From the NCBI GenBank assembly GCA_944472135.2, contig OX235270.1:51837267-51901266 (forward strand): a stretch of DNA of 64,000 nt. The letters are read 5' to 3'. The notes below the pieces were generated by a model, which was not told the origin of the DNA, searched no databases, and saw only the letters and a program-made list of their open reading frames with translations. The first letter of the stretch is position 1. Every line of letters starts with the position of its first letter. This document shows positions 1 through 10,007 of this stretch, in pieces. Position numbers and translations under genes: made by a program. The DNA comes from Trichobilharzia regenti. Lineage: Eukaryota; Platyhelminthes; Trematoda; Strigeidida; Schistosomatidae.

Positions 1-880
1 CGACTGCATGTTATAGCACACTATTTTCTTACCTCTAGAATAATTAACCTACATATCTACTAGAGAAGCTTTTTGAAGCAGTTATCTGAGATGGTATTAC
101 TCTTCTGTAGCCAACTTTCAAACTACTAAAATCCCCTACCAGAAAAATTAGCATCAGTTGAAAGAGCTTTTACATACAAGAAGGGGATGGATGTTTAAGA
201 AATTGCTAAACATCGAGACAAATGCATTCCGGCTGACCTGCCTCTCTATAATTGAAGCATGGAAAAGCATAAATATTGAAGGACTAAACACTTTATCTTC
301 ACTAAGCATTGACATGGAGATGACGAACTTATGCATATTGTACTGTTAGCTGACTTCTATAAATAAGCTGAAGCTTTAATTTTACACTTTTGTTTATTAA
401 ACAAACCCATTACATTAACAAGCATATGTAAATTTACACTATCGTAAAGTTTTCTGTTGCAACTCTAATCAAGTAAAGTGTTTAATAATTTTGCCATTGT
501 TTGCCTGATCGGCTTTCTGACTGTTGAGAGGGTAAAGATAGTTGTCTTTATTAATGTGACTACTAAGAATGCAGCTTTTGATTACCTTCATTACATTGTA
601 ATTTCAATAAGTATCATAGGTATCTGTAAACAGATGTGAAGGTATTGAGAAATTTATGAGAATTATAACCGTTAAAGCTAGCAGTTTCCGTCCAAATTAA
701 ACACAAACTAGTCCCAGCACAATAATTGTTGTTAATGTCAAAACCTGGGTTCGATAATTTTAAGCTGTTCGAGGACTAGAATGTTATCATGTTGCATTTT
801 TATTTGCTGATGAGAAAAAAAGAAGTTTCGGTCTAAAACGATATTTCACTCTAAACAGAAGTATTGTGTTATTTGAGAAT
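1..880. other. Arm segment with no recognisable gene (mirrored at 23142-24021)
   Basis: AT-rich DNA outside the CR1 3' end. Short ORFs of about 60 codons occur on both strands but show no family features and are probably chance. I see nothing else in it. Confidence 0.6.
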
Positions 881-1178
881 ATAAATATAATAATAATAAT
901 AACAGCTTTATTCCAAACAGTATTTGTGGTACAGGTATGGAATTTTCAGCGTGCATTACAGTATATTGCATCTAATTACCTCATAAATTATATAAGATTT
1001 TAAAAAATCAAAGATAAATAAATAAAAATAAAATAAATAAAAATTAAGAAAAAAACAGCGTAGAGTATTTCATTTCAAACAATGCACCACAGGATTTGAA
1101 ATATAAAGTTGATGTGTGGTAGAAGATGAGAACAACAGTGTAGTAGTAACGAGGAAAGGAAAACAAAAACTAATGAGA

Positions 1179-2918
1179 CTATTTGTTAGAGTGCCGCAGT
1201 AAGTTTATCGTGTCATACCTAACGGATTTCTCATCACATAACAGCTGTGCCAGATATGGTATTGTGGAGTTTTTGTATTTGGTAGTCCTAGCATATAGCC
1301 TCCTATAGCTGCTTCTAGTTCTTCCAGATGAAATGCAAGGAGATAGATGCGTATAGAGAGGATGCTCGGGGTCCGACAATATTGTATTCGCTAGTTTCTT
1401 ACATGACATAATATGTCTATCTACAATAGTGTTCACCAGTTGGTTTAACGATATCCCACTTGCCCTACTAACAGCTTTTAGTGCCCTTCTCAGCGAAGCA
1501 AAGTCTTTCTTAAGTAGTCCAGGAAAGACTAATGGGGAGCAGTAAAGGAGGATGGGTAGAATACAAGAATTTACAAACTGAGAAAGTAAAGACTGCTTTA
1601 TGCCAGACTGCCTAAATTTCCTAATGTAGAACGTTAAGCGAAACATCTTTCTAGTAACTAGCAAGATGTGGGAAGACCAGGAAAGATCGGTGGAAAAACT
1701 CAGCCCAAGGTACTTGACATAAGATGTATTTTCAACCTCTGTGCCGTCAATGAGAGTGGGGCCATGTGAGCTAACTAGTTGCTGTAGGTCACATTTACGT
1801 CTGAAAGTGAAATTGACTACCTGACATTTAGACGGATTAAGCTTAAGTCCGTTTGAAGAGGACCACTGACTAATTTCCGACAGAAAGCTATTTAATTTGG
1901 AACAATCTGACTGAGAGTTGACAGGCATAGAAACCGAGAGGTCATCGGCATACTTAACAAAAGTGGCTACATCAGAATGAGGCAAGTCATGTAAGAAAAA
2001 CGAGAACAGAAAGGGAGAAAGAACAGCACCTTGAGGAACACCAGCTAAAGTAAGTGAGGTAGTGGAGGATTTTCCATTGTAGACGGTGTACTGCTTCCTT
2101 TCAGAAAAATAGGAATGCAACCACTTATTTGTCCAGCTTTCAGCCTGTGTTGCAGCAAGCTTACTTAGCAAGAGAGACCTGGGAACAGAGTCAAATGCAG
2201 ATGTGTAATCAAGGAAGGCACAGCGAACGTATTTAGCTCCTTTATCTAAACTAGAGACTATGCTATGGTGGAGGACGACAGCGGCATCTAACGTACTCCT
2301 ACTATGTTTATAAGCAAACTGGTTGGGGTCGTTGAAAGGTTTTAAAGAGGGATCAAGATTAAGTAAAATAAGTCTTTCCATAACTTTCAAAAAGGGTGAG
2401 GTAATTGAAATGGGTCTAAACTTAACATTAGGTCCACTTGTAGATTTAGGCACTGGAACGATCTTGATGTTTTTCCATGATTCAGGTATAATACTTTTGG
2501 AAAACGATTCGTTGAAAATGTCAGTTAGCGGGGAACACAAGATGTCGGCACACTTCTTAAGGATAACAGCAGGAACACCATCAGGACCGAGGGACTGAGT
2601 AGGCTTGAGAGATTGAAGACACTTGAGGACATCATTCGTGTTAAAGCATGAGAAGCAGTCATTTTTTACACTATTTGAGTTAGGAATCATAACATTTGCT
2701 GGGATACATATGAAGGATTCATTAAGCATGTTAACATCTACAGAAATATCATTCAACATTTGCTTACCACCTGTGATTTCCTTTAATAACTTCCACATAT
2801 TTGATGGGGATTTACATGAAAGAAACTTCTGGTTATAGAGAGCATTCAATCTTTGTAATTCAAGCTTAATCAAAGTGTTCATTCTCTTAACACCAGATTT
2901 GTTTTTCATTTTGAACAA
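1179..2918 (-). CDS. CR1-clade reverse transcriptase domain (left copy)
   Basis: A 579-codon open stretch encodes the RT part of a CR1 LINE, which would copy element RNA into DNA at a nicked target. Seen in order: GPDG near residue 111, FRPI near 168, FLDYTSAFD at 235-243 (catalytic Asp), GVPQGAVLSPFLF near 303-315, and the catalytic YADD at 323-326, followed by the thumb and C-terminal region. The apparent start is a TTG. Reading really continues upstream in frame to the frameshift near 3050, so this is the 3' part of one original ORF2 and not a separate gene. Residue 85 is Lys here and Asn in the other arm (base 2664). The RT frame itself is intact in both arms. Confidence 0.85.
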   Translation of the reverse strand: MFKMKNKSGVKRMNTLIKLELQRLNALYNQKFLSCKSPSNMWKLLKEITGGKQMLNDISVDVNMLNESFICIPANVMIPNSNSVKNDCFSCFNTNDVLKCLQSLKPTQSLGPDGVPAVILKKCADILCSPLTDIFNESFSKSIIPESWKNIKIVPVPKSTSGPNVKFRPISITSPFLKVMERLILLNLDPSLKPFNDPNQFAYKHSRSTLDAAVVLHHSIVSSLDKGAKYVRCAFLDYTSAFDSVPRSLLLSKLAATQAESWTNKWLHSYFSERKQYTVYNGKSSTTSLTLAGVPQGAVLSPFLFSFFLHDLPHSDVATFVKYADDLSVSMPVNSQSDCSKLNSFLSEISQWSSSNGLKLNPSKCQVVNFTFRRKCDLQQLVSSHGPTLIDGTEVENTSYVKYLGLSFSTDLSWSSHILLVTRKMFRLTFYIRKFRQSGIKQSLLSQFVNSCILPILLYCSPLVFPGLLKKDFASLRRALKAVSRASGISLNQLVNTIVDRHIMSCKKLANTILSDPEHPLYTHLSPCISSGRTRSSYRRLYARTTKYKNSTIPYLAQLLCDEKSVRYDTINLLRHSNK

Positions 2919-3225
2919 CCTTTCTTTTTCACGGCGGAGCTTTTTGAGTTGAGAAGAGGAGAAGCGATCGAATTTTAAGAAGATTGTCTCTTTTGGACAA
3001 CAAACATCAAGACAGAAATTAAGATAATGTGTTATGTTGGCAATTGTGTTATCAATTGTTCAGTAAATAGATCCCAGTTTGTGTCTTTTAACATGGACCT
3101 TAGATTCAGTATGTTGTCATGGGAATAACATCTGTGTTGTGTTTTCTTTCCAAGGTATGAGAAGACCCTTTTGTGCTGCTTTCCATATACTTTGGGCAAT
3201 ATTCTTATGATACAGTGATCTGAAT

Positions 3226-4137
3226 TTAGTAGTGGGGCTCTTTTTCGAGCTTCAAATATTCCTGCATCGTTTGTAAAACAAGATCAAGAGTGTTGTCCAT
3301 TCTAGTCGGGAAGTTGACAATATTATCGTGTCCAAGTGAAATTAGGAAGCTGTGGTCACTAGAATTAAAATCACCAGTAACTATAGACAAGGAATTTCCG
3401 AAGGAGGTGGCAGCAAGGGAAGTAAATTCATCCGCAAATAAAGATAATTCTGTGGAGTTGCATCCAGGAGCAATATACATGTTCGAGATGTAAATGTAGT
3501 TGTATTTTGACAAATGTTTAGGTCGACACTTAACGGTGAGACAGTCAATATTGTCACTAGAGAATTTGAAACATACATTATTAGACGTACACCATTGTGA
3601 ATTGATGAAGATGGCGACACCGCCACCGCGTTTCTTCCTGGAACTACACCGATCTTGTCTGAATAGTTTGAAATTATTTAGATACACTAGATTGTCATCA
3701 TATAGATCATGAAGCCATGTTTCTTGAAGTGATATGATCCCAGTATTATGATATATAATGGAAGACACCAGCGATTGAAGACAGTTAATTTTAGCCGGCA
3801 GGGAGCGACAATTGGTACTCATAATTGCGGGAACAGTCATGAATTGAATAGGGGTATTTTTTAATGCTCTCTGCCAGCCGGCATGATGCTTTTTCTTGTC
3901 TTTTTTATGGAGTTGCAGATCAGTAGGTTCACGAGAATAAATAATCCGATTTGAGGTCATATTTGAATAAGATTTATTGATTAAAATATCAATTAGAAAT
4001 GAGAAATTAGATGCAATATGATTTGTAATGTTTAACGTAATTAGTAGCCCAAGATTTAGGGAGGCCGCCAAGGTGTGTATATATATAATCCGACTTATAT
4101 ACGTCGAACAATACATCTGGGTTGTTAACCATCCCAT
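3226..4137 (-). pseudogene. CR1 APE-type endonuclease, frameshifted (left copy)
   Basis: This is the N-terminal endonuclease half of the CR1 ORF2; the enzyme would nick target DNA to prime reverse transcription. It keeps the early NCRSL box, QETW, the RGGGVAIF strand, and GDFN. A one-base deletion near 3287, relative to the right arm, then shifts the frame before the final DLVFTN and SDH motifs, so the reading ends early at 303 codons. The missing C-terminal motifs are still present in another frame downstream. The start ATG is shared with the right arm. The deletion is private to this arm, so it happened after the arms were duplicated or last converted. Confidence 0.85.
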
Positions 4138-4449
4138 GACTAATTCGCGGTCATCAAACAGTCCTTCAATAGGTCACTAGTGAGTTGAATAGAAAAGTAG
4201 CGAAATCGTTAACATCGAAAGTTAGTATTATTATTTATTACTCATCTCTTGAGTTTCGAGTGGTGCTACAGCAACACACATCTATTTCACTGTATTCTTT
4301 CCACTTTGTTTTAGCTGACTCTATACTTACTCGCAAGCTTTCATTCTCTCCTCACATGATCCCCCTTATGTCACCTTCACATGCACAGTTAATGCATCGC
4401 TTAGCACTTGAGTCACACTAGAGGGTTTGGTATGTAATATCAGTTGAAT

Positions 4450-4860
4450 GTCATCTTAGCGTATATCCAATATATCTCAATTTTCGTTTGCATATTTGTT
4501 TGAAAATAGGTTGTCGACTGGTTTTCTGACTTCCAGAACCTTCTGTTGTTTGTCCTTTCCGACTGGCGATCTGATTTTCAGGGTGTAGGCAGTGAAGTTG
4601 TCTACTGATTAAAGTCTTCACTGGCCCGTTCGAAAGGTTCTTAATCACGCTTGCAATCTGATTTCAGAGTAATGGACGCTTGTCTTGATTTCTTCAGACA
4701 ATCTTCATTAGCTTTGATATCCTCATCGTAATCCTCTGTAGCTGAAATAATACCACCAAAGAAAGTGAAAAAGCCCACTTTCTTGAGATTTATCCGGTTT
4801 ATAGTGATTGGTTTTTCTAGCTGTTCGTCAGCTACCTTCATCACAATAATGGGTGATGCA
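4450..4860 (-). pseudogene. Decayed RTE-clade RT C-terminal fragment (left copy)
   Basis: Two overlapping frames spell a degraded copy of the C-terminal part of an RTE-clade RT ORF. The pieces are ITINRINLKKV followed by a mutated FTYLGSIIS box (read here as FTFFGGIIS), a DEDIKA...ARQ-like stretch, and finally a RYIGYTLR tail comparable to the usual W-IGH-LR near the ORF end. Frameshifts and substitutions make it non-functional. It lies just 5' of the CR1 element in the same orientation. The same relic is at 19170-19590 in the right arm. Assignment to RTE (SR2-like) rests on this motif order. Confidence 0.6.
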
Positions 4861-5735
4861 GATTTCAGGTTAAGAGGGAAAATAATTTTTCGGAGGAATA
4901 TTGAAAATTAAAAAAACCTGGATTTAATGCTCATGGCCAAGTGACCTTTAATATCTTACTCCGTTTTTGCACTGGTACAGTATGTGCCCCACAATGTATT
5001 TGACTATTTTAGACAAATAATCCTCTTTCTTTTTGAATGAACAACTTACTTATAAGATATTTAAAATAAATATCCAGCTTCTTTCGCTGTTGCCTACGAA
5101 TGGATAGCCTTCATCTTTCTCAGTTTACCAGTACATACTGGTTATCCTATAAACCATTAGGAGAACTGAAGATATAAGAAGCTAGAAAATGTAAGCCCAA
5201 TAATCTTTAATTACACTAATATAATTAAGCTTTATACCTCTTATTTTCTAAAATTATCTCAGTCTAAGTTTGGTGGGAATCGAACAAGTTTACACCGGAC
5301 CAATCTGAAGACCATTAGCATAACCCTAACTCTAGCCGTAAAAAGTGTTCAGGCATTTCAGAGGCCTTCAAAGTCCACCTTTCGATGGATAAGCATTTGT
5401 TTTATCCAAATCTTTATCTGAATTTTTGAAAAGAATGTGAATCAGATATCTTCCAGTTTAACTATGAATACCTAATAGCATATCATTATGCATGAAATTT
5501 CTGCGAGGAAAGTTACGGAGCGAAATCAACTTTCAGTCTACATAGTGATGACAGAATAGTCTCACTCTTTTTAACCACCCTTATTTGTAATTTTTTGCAT
5601 GTAATACAACTTAGTATAACGATATTATTGGAAACATTATTTTCATTTTCAGAGAACGTTCTTTGAAATGTAAAACGTACCTTTTACATTTCAGATTGGA
5701 AAAGAGAATGGAATCGAAATTTCAGTCCCCTACTT
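4861..5735. other. Arm segment without a recognised gene (mirrored at 18286-19160)
   Basis: AT-rich sequence with no ORF that I can assign. A short stretch near 5630-5700 contains a small local inverted repeat (the AAACGTACCTTTTACATTTC area). Nothing else is evident. Confidence 0.5.
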
Positions 5736-6116
5736 GTAACAGTAATAACAGCTTTATTCTGGACAGTATTTATATAATATAGACAATTTTCTGCGGAGTT
5801 TATTGCATGATATTTTCCCTTCGTACAATATCTTCAAGTGAAATATTAATTGGCAGTATATTTTGTAACACAATTCTCTCTTAGCTGAAGCACAAACCAT
5901 TCCATTATGATATTTCTGCTTTGTCTTTCTCAAGAAATCCACGATATCTAGTTGAAAACCAATTGTAAGAAGTTCAGGATTACATTTTGAGACCCAGTGG
6001 CATAATTGAAGAACAGTTATCTCGTGTATTGGGACACATTGCCACCCCCAATCAGGCCATTCCTCAAGTCTAGTAGGAACTTGCAAATCAGAAGTTTGTA
6101 CACATTTTAAATACAT
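5735..6116 (-). other. Unidentified 120-codon ORF ending in a CR1-type tail (left copy)
   Basis: An ATG-initiated 120-codon ORF (5754-6116) ends directly at a TTATTCTGGACAG stretch. Read on the minus strand, that stretch is a CR1-like 3' tail (AATAAAGCTGTTATTACTG). The protein is rich in Trp, Cys and Lys but matches no family I know. It may be the 3' UTR or C-terminal end of another CR1-family element and may not encode a protein. It is unchanged in the other arm at 17905-18267. Function unknown. Confidence 0.3.
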
Positions 6117-8600
6117 ACAAAAATAGATAATACTATTGGAGATAATATTTTAGTCGGTTAAAACAAAGCGGACAAGTGAAAATATATGCAATAGAGAGAT
6201 GGGAGTTTTCGGTAGCCCAGGTCTTAAGCAAGCTGTCATCCAAGTACTATTACTATTCCAGAATAATTTTTGAACTTGTAACTCATTTTTCGTAGACTTA
6301 ATTAACGGAAAAACAGCAAACATTAAGAATGTCCTATTCACATGCTGTGAAGGTTTTCATTGAAAACTGAACTGCACAATTTGTAAGTGAGGAATCTGAC
6401 CCAGGAAAGATTCACCTTTGGGAGTAGAAATGTTTCGAATTCGCAACTTGAGGGTGATCTGTGCATGATATAAACATATCGACTAAGCATGTATAAATGA
6501 GACTAGTCTTTCAACACACAGCGAATTCCACTCTCTGAAATATTAAACACTATAAAGTGTAAACCGGTAATTTTTCTTGTAATTAAAGGCTAACTGAAGA
6601 CAGGTTGATCAGCGATTCTGTTGACTACGCCAGAAAATCCTGCTTGACCCAATTGATACTACTTTAAATATTTTCACCATTAGTATTTCCAAGCATTGTG
6701 TATCCTGTATCAAAGTTACAAAGAGCTTAAAGTTCATAAGCTGAAGCTGAATTTAGTTGCAATTAGTGGGCTTTTTTCTGATCGTTAGTATGGTTACGTT
6801 GGATAACAACACATTTTGGTTAAAATAAAAAGAGCTGAAGACAATGACATCTACAAACAAAACATGTTAATAACTGCTGTACATAAAGGGCTAATTGACT
6901 TAGTTAATGCCACAGTCAAAAAATAAATAGGTTAGCATAAAACATTCTACAGAGTACGGTTTTAATGAATTGATTTAATACTATCCTACCAACTTCACTT
7001 GCAGTGGTGATTAAATATCGAAAGTGACAATCAGTCAGGCTTTACTCGCATGGCCAAGCAGAAGTGAGTTGGGAATTAAAGTTTTACCCACCATCGACAG
7101 ATAACCCAGTGAGAAGTTTTGTATACATCAGAGCTGATATGGTGCTATCAATCGGTTTCATAAGATTGACTTTAAAGGCCTTTCTAACAACTAGATCTCC
7201 TATACTCATCAGGGGTCCTATTGGTGTTAATTATGCCATGTTCAAGAATTTCCATACATACACGAAAAATGATATCAATCAGGTGTCAGTAGTGAAGCTA
7301 GTGTAACGATAAAAGACAAGAGACTTGGTAATGGAATGGTTATTTTGGATTTGATATCTCTTTTTGGGTAAATTAGGTAGATCTTATCTGAAAATCATTA
7401 TCTGCACAGCTCTTTTGTGCTGTGCTCCCTCCGTCCTTCGTGTTGTGTTTCTTAGTCTTCTTTTTGTATCCCCGCGTTCTTCCGTAACACTGGTTCATTT
7501 TCTGTCTTTGACTTCAAATCTATCTCTCTGCTTTTTGATATCTTCGTGTCAATGAACGTCTCTCTATACACTTCTGATAAATCCCGTCAATAGCACAGGC
7601 TACACCAGTATTTCACTTCTATTAAAAATATGCACATGATAGCTGGCTCCGATAGTTGTTACTATTTTCTTTATAATCGTCCAGGATTATGAAAGATAAC
7701 TGGTTAGGAAAGTCTTAACACACACTTTAGATATGCTGTTCAACAAGCCACTACAAGCGTCACCAAATCATAAATGTTTCTGAACGTTTCAAATTCTCCA
7801 GAAAGTCAAAATGACACACTTAAAATGAAAGTGAAATTGTACGAGTGTAAAAAAAGCTATAATCTTTTATGGACAGGTGATTTCACTTCTCTAACTAACG
7901 TTCTGTTCGCGGTTTTAATTCTTTTCGTTTAATGTTCCCATAGTTCATTCTGTACATTTACAACCGTTGGTACTCTGTAAGACTAGAATTTGATATGGCG
8001 ACAAATATTTATGACTGAAGCTTAGCTTTCCCTACTGTCTGAAATTCACTTTTCTGTGGGGTTTTAGAGAAATTCCTTTCCAATATTGATTCTGGAAGAA
8101 ATACTTTTGCTTTTGAAAAACGTTTTACCTTAAATGACAGAACAAGAAGAACAATTCACGGTTTTTGTTTATGATAGATTTTTGAGTTAAAATCAACTCA
8201 AACGAAGTTCTGTCAATAAACACTCGAAGACAATGCTTCAAATTAGCTTTTACGTAAAATTAAATTAAAAGTGATTTATAAGAACTTGGAAAAAGTCATC
8301 ACCAGTAATATACTACAGTTGGAGGATAATAACAGATGTCTTGACTTGTTTTAATTAGCTTTAAGCCTCATCTTAGTTTAGAGGCGATGTTGTTCTCAAG
8401 TCGTAAATGATACAATAGAAAGTAGATATCAAAATCTGATGAAATCCTTTGTTTCAAAACTTGAATTGAGCTTTATTCAGACAATATACGCTGTTCTTTT
8501 GTGTATTAGGAAAGAAAACATGAAGCTTGTCATATGCATATGTAAAGCATGCCAACTATGTTATAATTATTTTCATCCGAAATAAGACGAAAACTAATAG
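6117..8600. other. Unassigned arm segment (mirrored at about 15420-17904)
   Basis: About 2.5 kb with only short ORFs. The two longest (7064-7306 and 7364-7555) have no recognisable family. The second is interrupted by a one-base arm difference near 7450, which argues against selection on it. No promoter, RNA gene or repeat family was recognised. Confidence 0.5.
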
Positions 8601-8607
8601 TGAATTG

Positions 8608-8820
8608 AAAGAAATTTCATACATCTATTCCCCTTAATGAATTTGAACAAAGCAAGAACTACAGTTTTAGCAGAATAATATGGTACCATCATTTATTTCG
8701 TTGGCTTCTCATCAGCTGCTTACAGCCTAAATAATTTATGAGGTTTAAGTACAGACATGTTTTAACATACTTGCAAATTTTTACATGTTTTCAGTTGACA
8801 GAAATTTCCACAATTAGTAA
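8608..8820 (-). repeat. PLE 3' terminal repeat (pLTR)
   Basis: This shares long blocks with 11469-11624, 14178-14320, 15200-15412 and 58260-58390, including the hammerhead segment and the AAATTTTTACATGTTTTCAG stretch. It follows the endonuclease region on the minus strand. Confidence 0.8.
8668..8722 (-). ncRNA. Hammerhead ribozyme motif in PLE terminal repeat (copy 1)
   Basis: On the minus strand: stem I strand AAGCAG, core CUGAUGA (8709-8715), a short GAAGCCAAC stem-loop II, GAAA, then stem III AUAA paired with UUAU around a GGUACC hairpin, an AUU cleavage triplet, and the stem I partner CUGCU. Core bases are intact. Stem II is weak, with essentially one G-C closing pair, as expected for a minimal hammerhead. 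Hammerheads in Penelope terminal repeats are established knowledge. Confidence 0.7.
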
Positions 8821-9088
8821 ACAGTGGTCAGAAAATTGCGCTTATATAGTTTTCACACAGGCAGTTCAAGTTAAAACAAAATAAATGTATGCAGGAAATG
8901 GTGAAGGAGTTACATAATAAAGATGAGATGTGCGTTAGATGCATAGTGACTAGTAAGTTAGGTAACAATGTACCGAGTTGAGCTCAAATCATAGAAACAA
9001 GAGACAAGCAAAATTAGAGATTATAAAAGGGAGGGTGAGGTTAAAGACAAAGTTTACGTAATCAGATGAGAGAAAAAAAGGCATCCAG

Positions 9089-9654
9089 TTACCAAGGCAA
9101 GGAAAGACTAATAACTGCTTCTTTCTGAACACATAGATCTGGTTTCAAGCGTTTGATAGAAATCGCTTCAGCAAACTTAAGGAGAATTGAGCTCTTTTGC
9201 CTATTGATAATTTTGAACGACTTTTCGACGTCCACCTCATGACCCGTGTCGAGGAGATGCCTGGCGATGACACTGTTTAAAGCATTTGTTCCCTTTAGAC
9301 GTAAGCTTTTTGTTACGTGTTCAGAAAATCGTAGATATGCCCTTCTTTCTGTTATTCCAATGTAACTGCTCCCGCAGATACACTTAAATTTGTATATACA
9401 GTTGGAGGTAAAATGAGAAGGATATCTATCGATTTTTGATTGCACCAAAGAGCAAATTGTTCGATAGACGGAAACGAGCTTAGCTGCAGGATAGGCTATG
9501 GCTAGTGATGTACTCAGCCTTCTGTTGATCAGCGCTGCAATGTTTTCACCTTTATAGTCAAGCTGAACGTAGACTGGCTTTTTTCACACTGTGATTTGTT
9601 TTACATTTGTGACTTCAGATCTTCCATACTTGTTGATGAAATTTTGAGGATACC
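9089..9654 (-). pseudogene. PLE GIY-YIG endonuclease region (left copy)
   Basis: This is the C-terminal part of the Penelope polyprotein, whose GIY-YIG nuclease would cut target DNA. Within the open part (9089-9448) are IYKF (the GIY equivalent), a CxC pair, YIG, TER, and the RFSEH box, then a helical tail ending in SLPW as in other PLEs. The visible reading begins at a TTG codon, so there is no real start here; the frame stays open upstream to an in-frame TGA near 9584. Upstream of that TGA the frame continues to about 9654, where it joins RTE sequence. The catalytic motifs look intact, but the copy is disconnected from a working RT. The right arm has an identical copy at 14366-14931. Confidence 0.85.
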
Positions 9655-9921
9655 TGTTTCTGATCTGTAGTGTGGCGATTTGATCAATACATGATTTGTT
9701 TCTCCTGAATCCGGCCTGTTCCGGACGAAGTTTTTCATCTAGGGCTTGTTTGATTCTCTCCAGGATGATGCGACTTAGTATCTTGCTTGGAATGGACAGA
9801 AGCATAATTCCACGCCAGTTTTTACATTGACTTAAGTCTCCTTTCTTTGGTAGTTTGAATAAGTATCCGTTCTTCCAATCCTCGGGTACTTTGCTCTCTT
9901 TTCACACCTTCTCCAGCAGTG
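9655..9921 (-). pseudogene. RTE-clade RT fragment embedded in the PLE
   Basis: Reading the minus strand gives a KVPEDWKNGYL-type stretch, LPKKGDLSQCKNWRGI, LLSIPSKILSRI, and QAGFRRNKSCIDQI. This is the finger region of an RTE-clade RT (SR2-like), not Penelope. It sits exactly between Penelope RT coding sequence (above about 9921) and Penelope endonuclease-region sequence (below 9655). It replaces the thumb and linker of the PLE. A one-base loss near 9905 breaks its own frame. Its inner edge coincides with the inner boundary of the palindrome arm. Confidence 0.75.
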
Positions 9922-10007
9922 TTCATGTTCCATAGTGAACTCAATATTGGCGTGTGCACCATTGAATAATCTTAGTAAGTGTGAAGCATGACTTTCATTT
10001 TTGCACA

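Larger units (their letters stand above)
888..4150 (-). mobile_element. CR1-clade non-LTR retrotransposon, left-arm copy
   Basis: The element reads right to left: APE-type endonuclease, then reverse transcriptase, then a short 3' UTR ending in an AATAAAGCTGTTA-type tail followed by TAA repeats at 888-915. The APE plus RT order without an RNase H domain, the RT motifs and the short tandem 3' tail fit the CR1 clade (schistosome SR1/Perere-like elements). The copy is dead: it carries the frameshift between endonuclease and RT that it shares with the other arm, plus a private one-base loss near 3287. No ORF1 protein could be recognised upstream. The 5' limit is uncertain; target-site duplications were not identified. 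Confidence 0.85.
1..9654. repeat. Left arm of a giant inverted repeat
   Basis: The sequence from 1 to about 9654 is the reverse complement of 14366-24021. Paired coordinates sum to 24022 at the outer end, 24021 after a one-base gap near 3287, and 24020 after a second one-base gap near 7450. All arm features therefore occur twice in opposite orientation. Differences I could find are few: 2664/21358, a three-base cluster at 3053-3055/20967-20969, 5416/18605, 7155/16866 and the two one-base gaps. That puts identity near 99.9 percent. The arm starts at the first base of the window, so its true outer end is not visible. The inner end lies inside a Penelope-like element, just after a shared nine-base stretch at 9646-9654. 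Confidence 0.97.

Noticed and set aside
3290..3712. Plus-strand ORFs over the CR1 endonuclease and RT
   Set aside because: They are antisense shadows of the recognised minus-strand LINE proteins.
7064..7306. An 80-codon ORF in the left arm (and its mirror at 16715-16957) as a gene
   Set aside because: No family features. The arm difference at 7155 changes Gly to Asp, and chance ORFs of this length are common in the window.
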